Assembly: GCA_932521035.1 (NCBI GenBank)
Contig: OW051497.1
Coordinates: 5,890,001 to 5,954,000, forward strand
Origin: Oscheius dolichura
Lineage: Eukaryota; Nematoda; Chromadorea; Rhabditida; Rhabditidae
Length of the DNA: 64,000 nucleotides
Direction: 5' to 3'
The position numbers and the translations under genes were made by a program. Shown here one piece after another: positions 35,887 to 47,430 of the stretch. Under the pieces are notes generated by a model, which saw only the letters and a program-made list of their open reading frames with translations, did not search any database and was not told the DNA's origin. Positions within the stretch are counted from its first letter, which is position 1, and each line of letters opens with the position of its first letter.

Positions 35887-36567
35887 ATGTCCACCTTCCA
35901 CCACCTGATCGGGGCAACGGCAACAAGTATCGCCTTGGTCCTCAATAGCTTTCTCCTCGTTATAATTCTCAAATATTCTTCGGATAAACTGGGCGTCTAC
36001 AAGCATTTTCTCTTCGCCTACACCCTGAATGCCGTGTACTACTGCTTCATAGTTACTGCTTCTGGAGGTGAGCCAAAGATGTCTGTAGCCTGTTTTCCAT
36101 GTAGACTCTTTAATGATCGACTAAAGAGTAATGTATGACCCCGTGTTCTGATTTAAATACCAAAGCATTGTAGATTTGCATGGATGATTTCAGAATTTCT
36201 ATGTGCCGGAAGTAGACGAATCTTCCCGCAGGTCGTACGGGGTCAGTTCAACCGTAAAATCTATATTCTCCTCACTCTACAGACAATCTTTCCCATGGTT
36301 TTCAACTCCTCTCCAGTTGTGATTACTTTCGTTTGTGCTACAATGAAGTGGTTTGTCGGCGACTACCTCCTGATCAGCGGAGCAGTGCTTAGCTTCGCCC
36401 AGGTGATAGATCCACTCTGCATCATGATACTGGTCAGTGACTACAAAAACGCCATAAAGGAGGTATGAAGAACTAAAAGAATGCAATCTAAAGACACGTT
36501 TTAGGCACTGGGAATGGTCGTACTTGCTTCTCGAATATCCTCTCGAGTCCACTCGACCGGATCCTAA
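35887..36567 (+). pseudogene. truncated str/srd-type seven-transmembrane chemoreceptor
   Basis: Nematode chemosensory GPCR of the str/srd/srj superfamily. Exon 1 (35887-36071 or so) gives TM1-TM2: SIALVLNSFLLVIILKYSSDKLGVYKHFLFAYTL broken over the typical GxYKxFL loop. A later block (about 36228-36465) gives RGQFNRKIYILLTLQTIFPM, SSPVVITFVCATM and VIDPLCIMILVSDYKNAIKE, the TM6-TM7 region with its IDP motif. A last short exon after 36505 ends SSRVHSTGS. The region that should carry TM3-TM5 is only about 150 bp, contains stops in the expected frames, and cannot encode three membrane helices. The protein would be near 190 residues instead of about 330. I infer a decaying or internally deleted gene; a short functional protein is less likely. 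Confidence 0.65.
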
Positions 36568-39256
36568 CTCAGTGACCTCATTGCTACTGTTTTTATAAAG
36601 ACACACCAACTTTTCCCTCTATCCCCCGTGAACTGTTTCCATAGAAGGCCCCCCTTCTTTTTTCTTTTATATTTTATGTATTAGTATATTTGCTCGTTTT
36701 CTTATTGTCAGATATAATTAAAGGAACCGTCACGAATAAATTATTTTGTAACTCCCTGTTCTTTCCAGAACAAGGTGCCTAAGAGTTTGTACAACTTGGG
36801 CATGTGCAAACTGATAATGGTCAGCTGTCCTGATAACTTATTATTCACAAATGAGGCGTGGGTCGGTCTCGGCATTGAAGAAATTAGCTTCTGCATTACA
36901 TGTTTCGGCAAATGAGCAGCATCCCATCTCGCGGTTATTATGAACGGTTTTTGATACGCTTTCATTGCAGAATAGCATAGTCTCTTCAACAACGCTGTCA
37001 TAGTTGGAAGTCCTCTGATAATGAGTCGGGTTATTTTCAAAGGAACTACTTCCATATATCCATAGATCCCCAAGCTCTTACTTTTTCGTGTTGGCTACAT
37101 TCAATCATCTGGCCGCACAAATTCCGACTTATAACGGGTGAGAAGCCCACCCAAACAAAAAATAATAGTTATTTTTATCGACGAATTCGTAGTACTAGTA
37201 GAAAGTTCATGGTAGAAACAAGTAGACCAGTCTGGTCAACTGACTAAATACAGGCCTCTTTGACTAATTAAAGATTTATCAGGCTAAAAATATTTGGAAA
37301 GTACCTGTTTCCGTTTTATCGTCTTCTCTAAAGGATATCCTTTTTGTTGACGCACACTTGCCCCATTCACATATCTTTATTGGGACATGGGTCAACAGTG
37401 TTTCCCGGGAGGAGATAACCGGTGATTTCTTGATGTCTGATAATCCTGGAACTTTTACACACGTCTTATCTACTCCAGAACCTTGAACAGGCCATATGGA
37501 AGTCTTTTCTTGAGCGTTCTTCTAGACCAGTCAATCTCCCTTCAAGACGGCTTGTTTATCTCCGAAACTCACTAACGAAACAGTGGAAAGTCTAATCGAA
37601 TTACCGAAGGAATCTCGAAGGTTCTGATGCAACCACGTCGTCAGCCGACGTCTTCATCCCCCTTGCATAAAGCGAAGGTTATCATCGATGAGACAATGGA
37701 AGTGCGTGGGTAACAATGAAGAGGGCAATGGCTGATGTAAGAAAGTACACTGGAGGTAAAGCTCTTCCTGAGGTGTTTGTGGGATCAAGAAGTGACACGA
37801 ATTCAAATATTTTCGAGCTCGGCAAAAATCGTACAGGTCTTATTTGTCCGGCAATCACGCGCTATTTTTCACAGCTGAGCTCCTTTCAGGTTTAATCCTC
37901 ATTGTTGGCACTCATCCCCGCAAAATGATGCAATTCTTTGTTCTACGAAGTAAGGCATTCCATTTTTCTTTTTTGATTTATAGCCAGAAGAAACAGTAGA
38001 CAAGAATAGAAGTGGAATGATTGGCTATCGTTAACTGGTAAAAAAAGGAGCCGTGCGGAAGGGAAGGGGACAAATTCCACTCTGATTTATGGTCCGGTGA
38101 AAAACGGTCGAGATTAAGACTGTTTATCCAGGTGCCATAAGAGCCGCCAAGGAAGTTATCTCTGTTTTGCGGAGGCGAATGAAACTCCCTAAAAAATAAA
38201 CTTCTTTATGAGATCGGAAAACAGAAAATGATCAGAACATCAGCACGCCAAGAAGCAGTTGTTATCCTATCCCCCATTTTTTATGTAACGTCTAGTTCCG
38301 CTAACTTTGCGAACTCAAATAAATATGTTGTTGACGGTTTCCGGATGGGGTACCCCCTATAAACTTGCCTCCACTATAATGAACGTAAACAACGGCGGGG
38401 TTGAATGTTTAGCCCACCCGATTATTTACCGAGCCGACGCATACCGACACCCTCTGGCGGGCATGATCTTTAAAAATTAGAATAAACCGTAGCTATTCTT
38501 GGACAACCCTGTGCACTTTATTGTAAGCGTGAATCAACAGACCTCCTTGAAGCGCTTGAAGGAGGAAAGCGGCTTTTGTAAGTCCCTTTGGCAAAAAAGC
38601 GAGTTGACCCGCGTTTACAGTGATTTGGATGGTCTGCGCCTTTATTATAAGTTGTTATAGGTGACAAGCATTGTTGTATTTCCAGAAAGGTCGCCAGCAG
38701 ACGCTGGTTGCCGTTTCTTGTCCCTGCCCTCTGCCCTTCTTCCATTCCCAAAGGGCAGGTGTGAATTAATCGGCGCACAACCGATTACCTAAGTATTTCA
38801 ATTACCCATAAGTACGAATCCGTCTCCAGCAGACACTGGTAGTTCTTTCTTATTGGGATCACCATCTTCGATGTTCGCTTTCCCGTCGGCGTCACTCCCG
38901 CAAAGCGCAAGCAATTACGTGCAATATTCTCTATTCCATTACTTGACCGGGTATATTAGGGATTTATCCTTAGGTTCTCACCCACGTGGGTCGGCCACCT
39001 TTTTGCTTTATGCCTATTCTCTCCGAACATTGAGGCTGATGCAATAGTGCGTCTCCCCCAGTCAGGCCCCACCCCCTTCTCTCACATATATAAGATTTGC
39101 TTCTCCATCCATCATCGTACAGTTCACGAACTTCTCTGAAACCGTTCCAATGGGTGAATCCCCCTCTCACGCTCACTTTTAACCTTTCACTTCTCCGAAA
39201 GATCTTCAAAGGTTTCTTTTCAGAACTATCTCTTTCTACTCTTCTACTCATCAACC
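36568..39256. other. 2.7 kb intergenic region
   Basis: No known domain. One uninterrupted minus-strand frame (ATG at 37055, stop at 36741, 104 codons) is basic and would start MEVVPLKITRLII; no homology is recognised and no TATA or splice context supports it. The right edge contains a TTTTCAG acceptor (about 39222) upstream of ChaC. Confidence 0.45.
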
Positions 39257-40398
39257 ATGCACTACTCCAGGAAGCAAATGCAAGACACATCTCTTTGGAT
39301 ATTTGGCTACGGCTCTCTCATATGGAATCCTGGATTCGAGTACAACAAGTCCCACAAGGCCTACGCTGTCGGATTTGCCCGAAGAATGTACCAAGGAAAT
39401 GCCTACCACCGTGGTGACCGACAATTGGTAAGCTCTTCTCTGCTTCCTTCCTCTGCGTTTCCCGCCACAGTTAAAGCAAACCCTAACCTAGTGCGTGTTT
39501 TGCTCTATTGGCCTTTTTCGTATAGTTGTCCATCCAGCTGTTTTCAGGGTGCAGGCGCGTGCGCGTTGATTATTCCCCCGCCCCGGCAAGGGGGTTTCCC
39601 CGTCTCAGTCCCCTTGCACTTATACGAAAGAGAGTGCGATAGAAAGTTTTACGTAAAAGCAAAGCAGCGGCAACTGTTGCCCGATCTTTGGCGGAATGGT
39701 TGATTTGTTTGACAATAACTCTTGCATCAGCCAAGCGCGGGGTTAAAATAAAGAGAGCTACTCAGACACAATAAATATGGGCATGCTCGTCTCACCCACG
39801 CCGTTCAATTTATTCGCTTCCCCCACGTGTTACTCGCATGCGATAAGCTTATAGACATATGGCAGGCGTCAACTGGCACAAATGACAACAACTAAACAAA
39901 GAAATTTACAGCCTGGACGTGTCGCCACGATGATCGAGCAGCCAACTTCGACCACCAACGGGGTGGCCTTCCGGGTAGATGGACCTACCAGCATCAGAAA
40001 GGCCATCGAACATCTTAAAGAACGAGAAGTAGACAACGGCTACGAATTTGTGTGGATACCCCTTCGAGTGCTTATGGGCGACGGAAAAGTTATGTCTATC
40101 CGAGCCCTCACCTGCATCGCGAGCACTTCGAATGAATACTATCTGGGACCTGACGAAGTCGAGAAGATGGCACTTCATATCTGCACTGCAAAAGGATGCG
40201 CTGGTCCCAATGTCGAGTAAGTTATCACTTGTGATTTGACCAACACTCTGCTATGAAGCCGCTCTATGAAATCTTTTCAGTTATGTCCTGAAACTGGCAG
40301 AACATGTGAGATTGCTGTTTCCCAAGGACAACGACGACCATCTGTTTCAACTCGAGCTGCATATCCGAAGTGTGCAGGCTGTTACCGTCTCCCAATAA
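39257..40398 (+). CDS. ChaC-type glutathione-specific gamma-glutamylcyclotransferase
   Basis: Cytosolic enzyme that cleaves glutathione to 5-oxoproline and Cys-Gly. Three exons: 39257-39427, 39912-40216 and 40281-40398. The substrate loop WIFGYGSLIWNPGF and the motif GYEF after KEREVDN (the first E of the RE pair is the expected catalytic glutamate) are present, as are ARRMYQGNAYHRGD and PGRVATMI, YYLGPDEVEKMA, and the C-terminal region YVLKLAEHVRLLF. Length about 195 residues, as in CHAC2-like enzymes. The 484-bp first intron is unusually long here. Starts at ATG 39257 or at the internal ATG seven codons later are both possible. A TTTTCAG acceptor lies about 35 bases upstream. Confidence 0.94.
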
Positions 40399-41619
40399 GC
40401 TGCTCCCTCTTCTGTATATATTCGAGCGTCTTTAGTTGTATCCTTCTTCTCACATCCGCACTTAATAAGTATACGGTTATTGCTGTCATTGTAGGCGCCC
40501 ATTGCCTTGCCTTTATTTTTGTCTTTCTGGGTTCTTTCGCAATGTCACGTGTGCATAAAATGTATATAGTATTAGAAAACAGACTAGACTTCATTAATAA
40601 AACTATTTTGATCAAAACATTTGACGGAAATTATTGACTTCGGCGGGGGTCATAACACACGCCAAGGCCAGTTATGACGACACTTCCAGGATCTTAAAAC
40701 AAAGAACAAAACAACTGTCTGGGTGGAACGGTTGGGAACTAGGATGACTCATAAAAATAACCTGGGAATTGCGGAAGAGCTGCTTGTGAGAGGATATTCT
40801 GTCTTTTTCGTTCGGCTTTTTATTGGAAATTTTAGAAAAGACCAGCTGTTCATCGGTTAGGGCAGTGGAATTTATTGCTTTTCGTTAATTTCTATGTTGA
40901 TTGTATTATATGAGAGCCCAAGTACGGCACACGAGCTGAAACTATGCTGAATCTTTAAGAAAAAGTCCACTCGGCGTTCAAACCTTATAGAAAAAGGAAA
41001 ACGCAATACTCTACAGTTGCGGATTACTTTACAAGTTTACAAGTTTATTCCCCTGGGTGCTGACGTGAGTTCTTGAACTGCTACAGCGGAACGGCGAGGT
41101 GGTGGGCCGGTACTCTCCCAGGTGGCCAAGTCGACGGGGAGAGGGAGTCCACATCCATAGCCGCTGATGTTGTTGCTTCTTCTGTTGGCAGAAGTCGCTG
41201 GCCGGCGAGAATGTCGAATCCAGGAGAGCTTACGGCCTCACGGTGCTCCAATCCGGCTTGAGGTCGGGATCCTGTCCTTTGTCACGGCAGCACGGCGGCG
41301 GACGAGCAGCAACAGCAGTTGAAGTCGGCAAAAGTCGGCAGCAACCGCGGCTGGCTGCTTCGGCTGCAGAGAAATGGGGACCGACCGCCCGCGGGGTGGA
41401 AAAGAACAGAAAACCTAAGCGGATTACTTAAAAGCTATTAATACAAAACTCTTCTCGTGTAAACCTATCGATTCAGCTATCCAGCCTAATTTTCCTCGTA
41501 TAGGTAAATGCGCTCTGTAGAGATAGCGTAGCAGTCCTTTTCGCGTCGCTTTATCGCTTTTCAGCTAGCAGATCTTCATGCTTTTCTAGGCATTTACAAA
41601 CAACAATCTTCAAAATTCA
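40399..41619. other. intergenic with a GC-rich patch
   Basis: 1.2 kb between ChaC and the F-box-like gene. 41070-41400 is strikingly G/C-rich compared with its surroundings and open in two frames, yet without a recognisable protein. The remainder is A/T-rich. Confidence 0.45.
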
Positions 41620-42844
41620 ATGGTGAGTTTTTGATTTTGTTTTTAACAATGAAATATATTATTTTTAATCGAGAGTTTTAGACACGAAAGAGAAATTCTA
41701 CGGCTGCAAACAATTTCGAAGTGAAGCGCTCCATGACTGAAGGACAGTTAGAAAACACTCCAGAAGAAGCAGCGTCTCTTGTTTTGCCATGCATTGGTAA
41801 TTAATGCTCTTTATTTATTGTACAAAATATTAACAGGTACAGGCTTTCGTTTGCTTAACATCCCCTCTCATCTGCTGGTGAAAGTCTTTCAAAAAACAAC
41901 ACAGAAAAATCGTATCAATGCTGCTCAGGCCTGCAGGGATCTGTATGGATTCCTGATTGACTCACAATACAACTACAAGTAGTTTTCTTTGCTAATCCGC
42001 TTCAACACAGTTTTTAGCACACTCTTTTCCATCAAGAGATGGCACCAAATCAATGTAGCTTGTCATAAAGACAAAATTGTTTTGTCTATCCAATCCATCG
42101 ATAAGGTGTATTCCGAATATACTCTTACGATTGAGCAGTGCGGCCGCATCAGAGAATATACGTTTGAATTCCACGCAAAGGATCTGAGTATCGATATGAC
42201 TCACTTCAACCAGGAATTCGTCGATACGATTAAGCCACTGCTTTCCAGATGCTTCTGTGTAAGACATCACATCAATTTTTATAAATGAGATATGTTTCAG
42301 CTAAAAATGGGGAAAATGCCTAATAGTGAGACTGGTCTTTTACTCGCATCCATGGCTAAACAGGTAACGGTCCTTCAGTTTGACGAAATAGACGACGCTT
42401 CGGCTTTGCCCAAATATGTTAACCAGAGCCAGAATATCAGCAGGTACGTACTTCCACTTATTCATTCTAATCTTTTACAGCATTTGGTTTAAAAGAATTC
42501 CGATTTCGGGTGACGACGTTCTCGACTTCTTCCAAAATTCCCGTCGAAGTATGGGAAAGATTGTAATGGGCGGGGCAGCGGTTTCTGGACAGAAGCTCAT
42601 TGAATTTGCTACGGTGGGTTCAATTAAAAGTTCTATTTTTTAAATCCGTTCTTTTCAGAATTACAGTTTCCTGACCGTCCCCTGTTTGATTACTTCAGAT
42701 GAGCTTCGTATGACTACCGCTGACCGTATGATCATTAAGAATTCGTGGGGCATCGACATAGACAGAAACACCAAGATGTGTACTTTTAGAAAGCACGACT
42801 TTAACATTGTCTTCGTCACCTCCCTTGTAACTGGCATTCCTTAG
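41620..42844 (+). CDS. F-box-like protein, nematode type
   Basis: Seven exons; the first would consist of the start codon alone (41620-41622, then gtgagt), spliced to 41682-41796 (TRKRNSTAANNF). Later exons: 41837-41978, 42018-42258, 42301-42443, 42481-42613 and 42659-42844. The segment LLNIPSHLLVKVFQKTTQKN followed by AAQACRDLYGFL has the spacing of an F-box, which would bind SKP1 and recruit substrates to an SCF ubiquitin ligase. The rest (for example VTVLQFDEIDDASAL, KRIPISGDDVLDFF, MTTADRMIIKNSWGIDID) fits the fast-evolving substrate-binding halves of nematode F-box families in character, but I recognise no specific FTH or FBA signature. It ends SLVTGIP. Confidence 0.6.
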
Positions 42845-43958
42845 TTTTACGTGTTTGACGCATCTCTAACATTATCTAATTGTAAGCTTTACTCTTTTTT
42901 TCTTTTTGCCAGATTGTGTCATTGTTTTGTAGCCACCGGTTAATATTAGAAAACGGAGAAAATAGAACAAATATGACAATATATATCCCACAATTATTAG
43001 AAAACCTTTATCGTGTAAAACTATCATAGTACGTTGTTCTGGTTTACCCTGTGGAATAATTAATTAACAGATGGTTTCCCATAAAATCAATATAATTTAT
43101 GAGTAAATACAAAATTTCAATAAAGGGTTATGTTATGTAGACATGTGTGAGATTAATCTTAAAAGGAATACTGGGGAAAACTTTCTGCTTTTCATTTTTT
43201 CTAGTCTGCTGTAGGCCCTCTGTGAACTGTTGGTACTAGGGTTTGTACGTACGCAGTTTTCGAGCACCTTCTCAGCATAGTCAAGTATGAGGATGAGCAG
43301 AGAGCAAAAGGAACACTGTATTACCCTTGTTTCTCGCGAAGAAAGATACACAACATGTTCAACGGTACCGTCTACAAACTTGCGCTGGTCTCCAAACTAT
43401 AGAAGACGCCGCCACATCCCGTTAACTCGAAATAACAATATATTATCTTTAAAATAAACTTCAGTATATCTTGTCTGGGCCTCGAATTATTAGCTTTATG
43501 TTTAGAGGGCGGGTCGGCGTAGATTGCGTTACTGCCAACCCAATCTTCGCGCCTCAACTAATCCAGCACCGGTCATCCGCAACCGTCCGCAAAGAAAGCG
43601 TTTTCCCATGTCACTGTGCCATGAAATGTTTGACTCCGATGCGTCTTTTCCACGTGTATTCATGAAAGAGTAAAGAAACTTCAAATTGTCAGCTGCACCT
43701 CATTGTATAAGTACAAACACCTCGCGTTGTTCCGCACTTTTTTCTGTTTATTTTGTGCGGCTTCCAGGTCGGGGCTTTATTTTCATGAATTCCGATCTCA
43801 GCTGACTTCATGTTCTACATTGAAATTCAAGCTTTTCGTGTATGAGCATTCGAGCAGCATAAATTACCTTCATTCGACATATTGTCACTGAGTACGAGCT
43901 AATCTCGGCTCGCTTTTACCACCGCTCAGATGCCATAAACGAGCTTCTCCTTTCAGAG
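42845..43958. other. intergenic, nothing recognised
   Basis: 1.1 kb. Small frames on both strands have no domain. The right edge has CTCCTTTCAG, directly followed by AG and the CUB gene ATG, a likely trans-splice acceptor. Confidence 0.45.
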
Positions 43959-44806
43959 ATGTCCTGGGTACTTCTCGCCATTTCTCTTTTCGCCTGTGTA
44001 CAACTAGGTTAGCTATCCCAGGGTTCCAAATAAAGGGGTTTAGCTGAGCTACGATGCGACTGTACAGAGAAGGTTGTTCTTCTCTTGGATGACGATGATA
44101 CCTTCCGCATTGTCAAGAGTCCTGACTATCCAAGGTCTGTCTGTTTCCTTAACTCATGTTCCCTTTTCATTCTTGACAAGTCATAGTTTAGGAAATACTG
44201 CGGAGGAATGAACTGTACATGGCGAGTGGTCTCTTCCACTAACAACTCAAGAGTGGAGATTAAGTGTTGGTTAGAGTTCAGAATTGTTTTCAGATATACT
44301 TCTACGCGGAGAAGATTGATCTGAGAGAGGGTCAAGACTTTATCGAATTTTATGACCAAAAATACCTAAGTGTTCCCCTGAATGCCACACACAGGTGTGC
44401 CGTATCCCATTAAAAGAACTGGTCCTATTCAGATGCACTGGATCTAGAGAGTCGTGCTCTTATTCGACTGATAGCAAAATTATGACTATCCGGTAATTTT
44501 TAAGATTTATAAAACACACAAACGTAATTAGATTTATTTCCGACCTGGGTGATATCGACAACGTGGGATTCCAAGGAGTTGTCTCAGGTTACGACAAGAG
44601 ATGGAGAGGTATCATTTCTGACAATCCTACCCGTTTCTTTAGAACTACGAGACATCATCTGTCGCTATGTGGTGATCCCGACTGGTCTCTTCATTTTGCT
44701 GACCATTCTTGTCATCAGCTATTGCTGCTACAAGAAGAGAAGCCGCCGTAACCACGAATACTCGAAAGCTCCCACTTCAGATAGACACAATGACTTGACA
44801 CAATAA
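43959..44806 (+). CDS. CUB-domain type I membrane protein
   Basis: Signal peptide (MSWVLLAISLFACVQL), one CUB domain, a membrane segment (VVIPTGLFILLTILVISYCC) and a basic tail ending TSDRHNDLTQ. CUB features: CTEKVVLLLDD, IVKSPDYPR, KYCGGMNCTWRV, IYFYAEKIDLREGQDFIEFY, a second cysteine pair (RCTGSRESCSYS) and IRFISDLGDIDNVGFQGVV. Seven or so exons joined by 34-53 nt introns, consistently in phase. About 210 residues. CUB domains bind protein or carbohydrate ligands; the ligand here is unknown. The stop lies 137 bp from the convergent carboxylesterase stop. Confidence 0.9.
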
Positions 44807-44943
44807 TGTTTATTAGGGTGAGATCGTTGTAATAAGAATACAGTACAGAATAAAGATCCAAAGGCAACCTGTTAAAAGAGAAAGCGGGGGATAACATGAA
44901 GTCGCTAAATAAAAAAGGAGCATCTCTATATATAAGGGGGGCG

Positions 44944-47430
44944 TTAGCTTTCTGCAGCAATATTCTCCAACTCAGATTGTAGAGTTGAAAGGGAGGACTT
45001 CGCCGATCTCGCGGAGAAGAAGGTGGTGGCAGTAAACATTTCGTCCAGTTTTTCCATTCGGTTTCCAAATACCTGAAGACCTCTATAACGCGGTCTCTTC
45101 CCCTGAACTAACCGTCTCTTTAACACGAGGCTCCTCCGAGATACTGAACATTTTCAGGTCACCCTCTTTGGGAATAGGTTCCCACATAGGAAGGTTGCTA
45201 TTGCTATTTGGATTTCTAAATCATTGCATTGAGGGATGAGAATAATATGTTTTTTACCCGGTGATAACAAAATCAGCAAACCATCGAGCGGTGTTTTCGC
45301 TAACAATACGATCTGTTTTGTCCATAGGCAACGGGGCGGAGAAATAGTTACTATCAAAGAGATAGATTACTTCTGAGGCGTGAGTGCCAGCTGAAAACGT
45401 ATCCATTGTCCACCCTAGACACATGACTCACTCATAAAAGGAACGCCCATAGCCAGCCAGCCCCACATACGCCTACTCGTGTGGTCAAAGCTATAGGCGT
45501 AGCACGGTTGATTATGTGTTTGGCTGTGAGCCATGTATCTCCAGCAGGCATAGTTCGAGATTATATCCGAGACAAGCTAAATGGACGGCGTTGGCCAAGC
45601 CACGATGAACCTCACCGTGACATATTTTTCTTTGGTCTGATTGCTAGGAGACCGGGCAATTTCAGCCTTGTATAGGTTTTCAACGATCAGTTGGATTTCA
45701 TTGGTTGTCAGGGACTTGCTCTTTTTTCCGAGGACGTCGATTGCTTTTTGGATATCCTTCCCGGTACAACGAATACCACCAAGGGCAACTACAATTTCCC
45801 ATTATTTACACGGATAGAAGACAAAACATACTGAATAAGAGGGACTCCTGTTCTCCGACACCCACTATTGAAGGAACCTTGGGAGCTTCTTCTCGCAGGC
45901 GACTTATAGAGTAAGGAAGAAGGTCTCCATCAATCACAGGAGCTAGCGGCAGACGTGTCTCGGTGAAGAACTCATGACAACCGATCATATGTGTTCCGAA
46001 TCTGAGTAGCTTCTATGTGATTGTTCATTTCTTCGCTTACTTCTTTGCTGGGACCGTCCTCAAATAATTGACCATGTCTTCATGCTCCTCCAACTGCGAA
46101 GAGTACCCTTCTGGACGTTCTTTCCATCCCAGTTTGTGGGCTTTCTTCTTACAGTAGTCTCGTATATCTTCCGTCTTTGTAACGGCCCAGTGGCAGAAAG
46201 AATTAGCTCCCAACACCATTTTCTGTTTGAACATTCCTGGGAATTTGTATGTAACTGAGCATTCATCATTTGTACCTCGTGTGTGGGGAGACATCGAAAG
46301 GAGATCTGTGGATACTCCTCCAGCACTTTGACCTGAGATGGTAAGCTGTCCGGGATCGCCTCCGAAGCTGGCAATGTTCTCCCTTGTCCATTTCAATGCT
46401 TGTAATTGATCCCAGAGACCGAAATTTCCCTTGGCTGCGTCATCACCGGTACACAGGAAGCCAAGGTATCCCAGACGGTATTGAATTGTGACGACAATGA
46501 CCCCTTTGGAGACTAGCAGCCTATAAACCGTCTTCATTATGTGTTTGTTGGCGTTATTTGGGGAACACAATTTGCCGTCTGTTTCGTCATGCATTCACCA
46601 ACTTGAGAGTCAAGGCCTTACCTGGTGAGGTTCTTTGGAGTATAGCGAACGGCAGAGTCCATCATCCAACCGCCACCGTGAATGTAGAACATCACAGGGT
46701 ACTTCTGAAGATCCCCTTTATAAGTAAAACAAGTACAAAACAATACCTTTCCAGGTATAACAGCGGGAGCAAAGACATTCAGGTACAGGCAGTCTTCACT
46801 TTGGGGAGTGGGAATAGTGACTTTGTCCCATATCATGTCCTTCTGGATGCTCCGGGGACCGAACTCGTGGCACTGGCGAACTCCAACCCATGGCTCCGGG
46901 GGCTCTGGCTTCTGAAAGATGACCAATTGAGCTTTTGGTTTGGTATCTCACAATCACAGCTTGACAACTTGTTTGTAGGAAGCATCAGAATTCTAAATCT
47001 TTGTACTACCGAACTAATTTTAATAGGTTCAAACAAGGGAGTGGTTAGTACGGCTTTTCAGGTTTCGAAATCAAACTTCTGTATCACATGCCAATGACCT
47101 AATATATGACGGTAGCGAAGGCCATTGCGCTCTTCCAAGTAAGGTCGCAATAGCGGCTTCTTGCGGGGTTTTGCAAAGCAGGTGTAAATTGTCCACTTAC
47201 CCGGAAACGAAGGTTTCCCAGCGGCGGCTTTGCGTAGGGAATGCCAAGAAAACAGTGGGATTCGAAGCCGTTAACGACAACTTTTTTGCCCTCGACGGTG
47301 CCACATGTCGTTATGACCTGAATAATCGTTTTCGATGGACAGAAGAAGCCGCTCCTACCCGTGTGGCCGGATCCTCTTCCACTCTATTCGACCATTTTAG
47401 CAGTTTTGTCTGGCTCATGCAGGAGCCCAT
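44944..47430 (-). CDS. N-myristoylated type-B carboxylesterase
   Basis: Alpha/beta-hydrolase of the nematode carboxylesterase (cest) type. It starts MGSCMSQTKLL, an N-myristoylation sequence rather than a signal peptide, so it is probably cytosolic and membrane-tethered. Then CGTVEGKKVVV, GIPYAKPPLGNLRFR, SEDCLYLNVFAP, MFYIHGGGWMM, IQYRLGYLGFL, the nucleophile motif GQSAGG (usual form GESAGG), PVIDGDLLP and the catalytic histidine region GTHASEVIYLF. The end, WFADFVITGNPNSNSNLPMW, fits. About 560 residues from some eleven exons. A 450-bp intron lies at 46923-47200 or so. The 39-nt intron at 46237-46275 contains no stop and is a multiple of three, so retention would add 13 residues after the nucleophile region. 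A TTTTTAG acceptor precedes the ATG by 20 bases. Substrate unknown. Confidence 0.92.

Noticed and set aside
36741..37055. 104-codon minus-strand frame starting MEVVPLKITRL
   Set aside because: Uninterrupted but unsupported by family, codon pattern or splice context; one such frame is expected by chance in this much sequence.
44563..44751. Alternative plus-strand frame in the CUB gene
   Set aside because: Crosses two introns that the CUB alignment requires; shadow frame.
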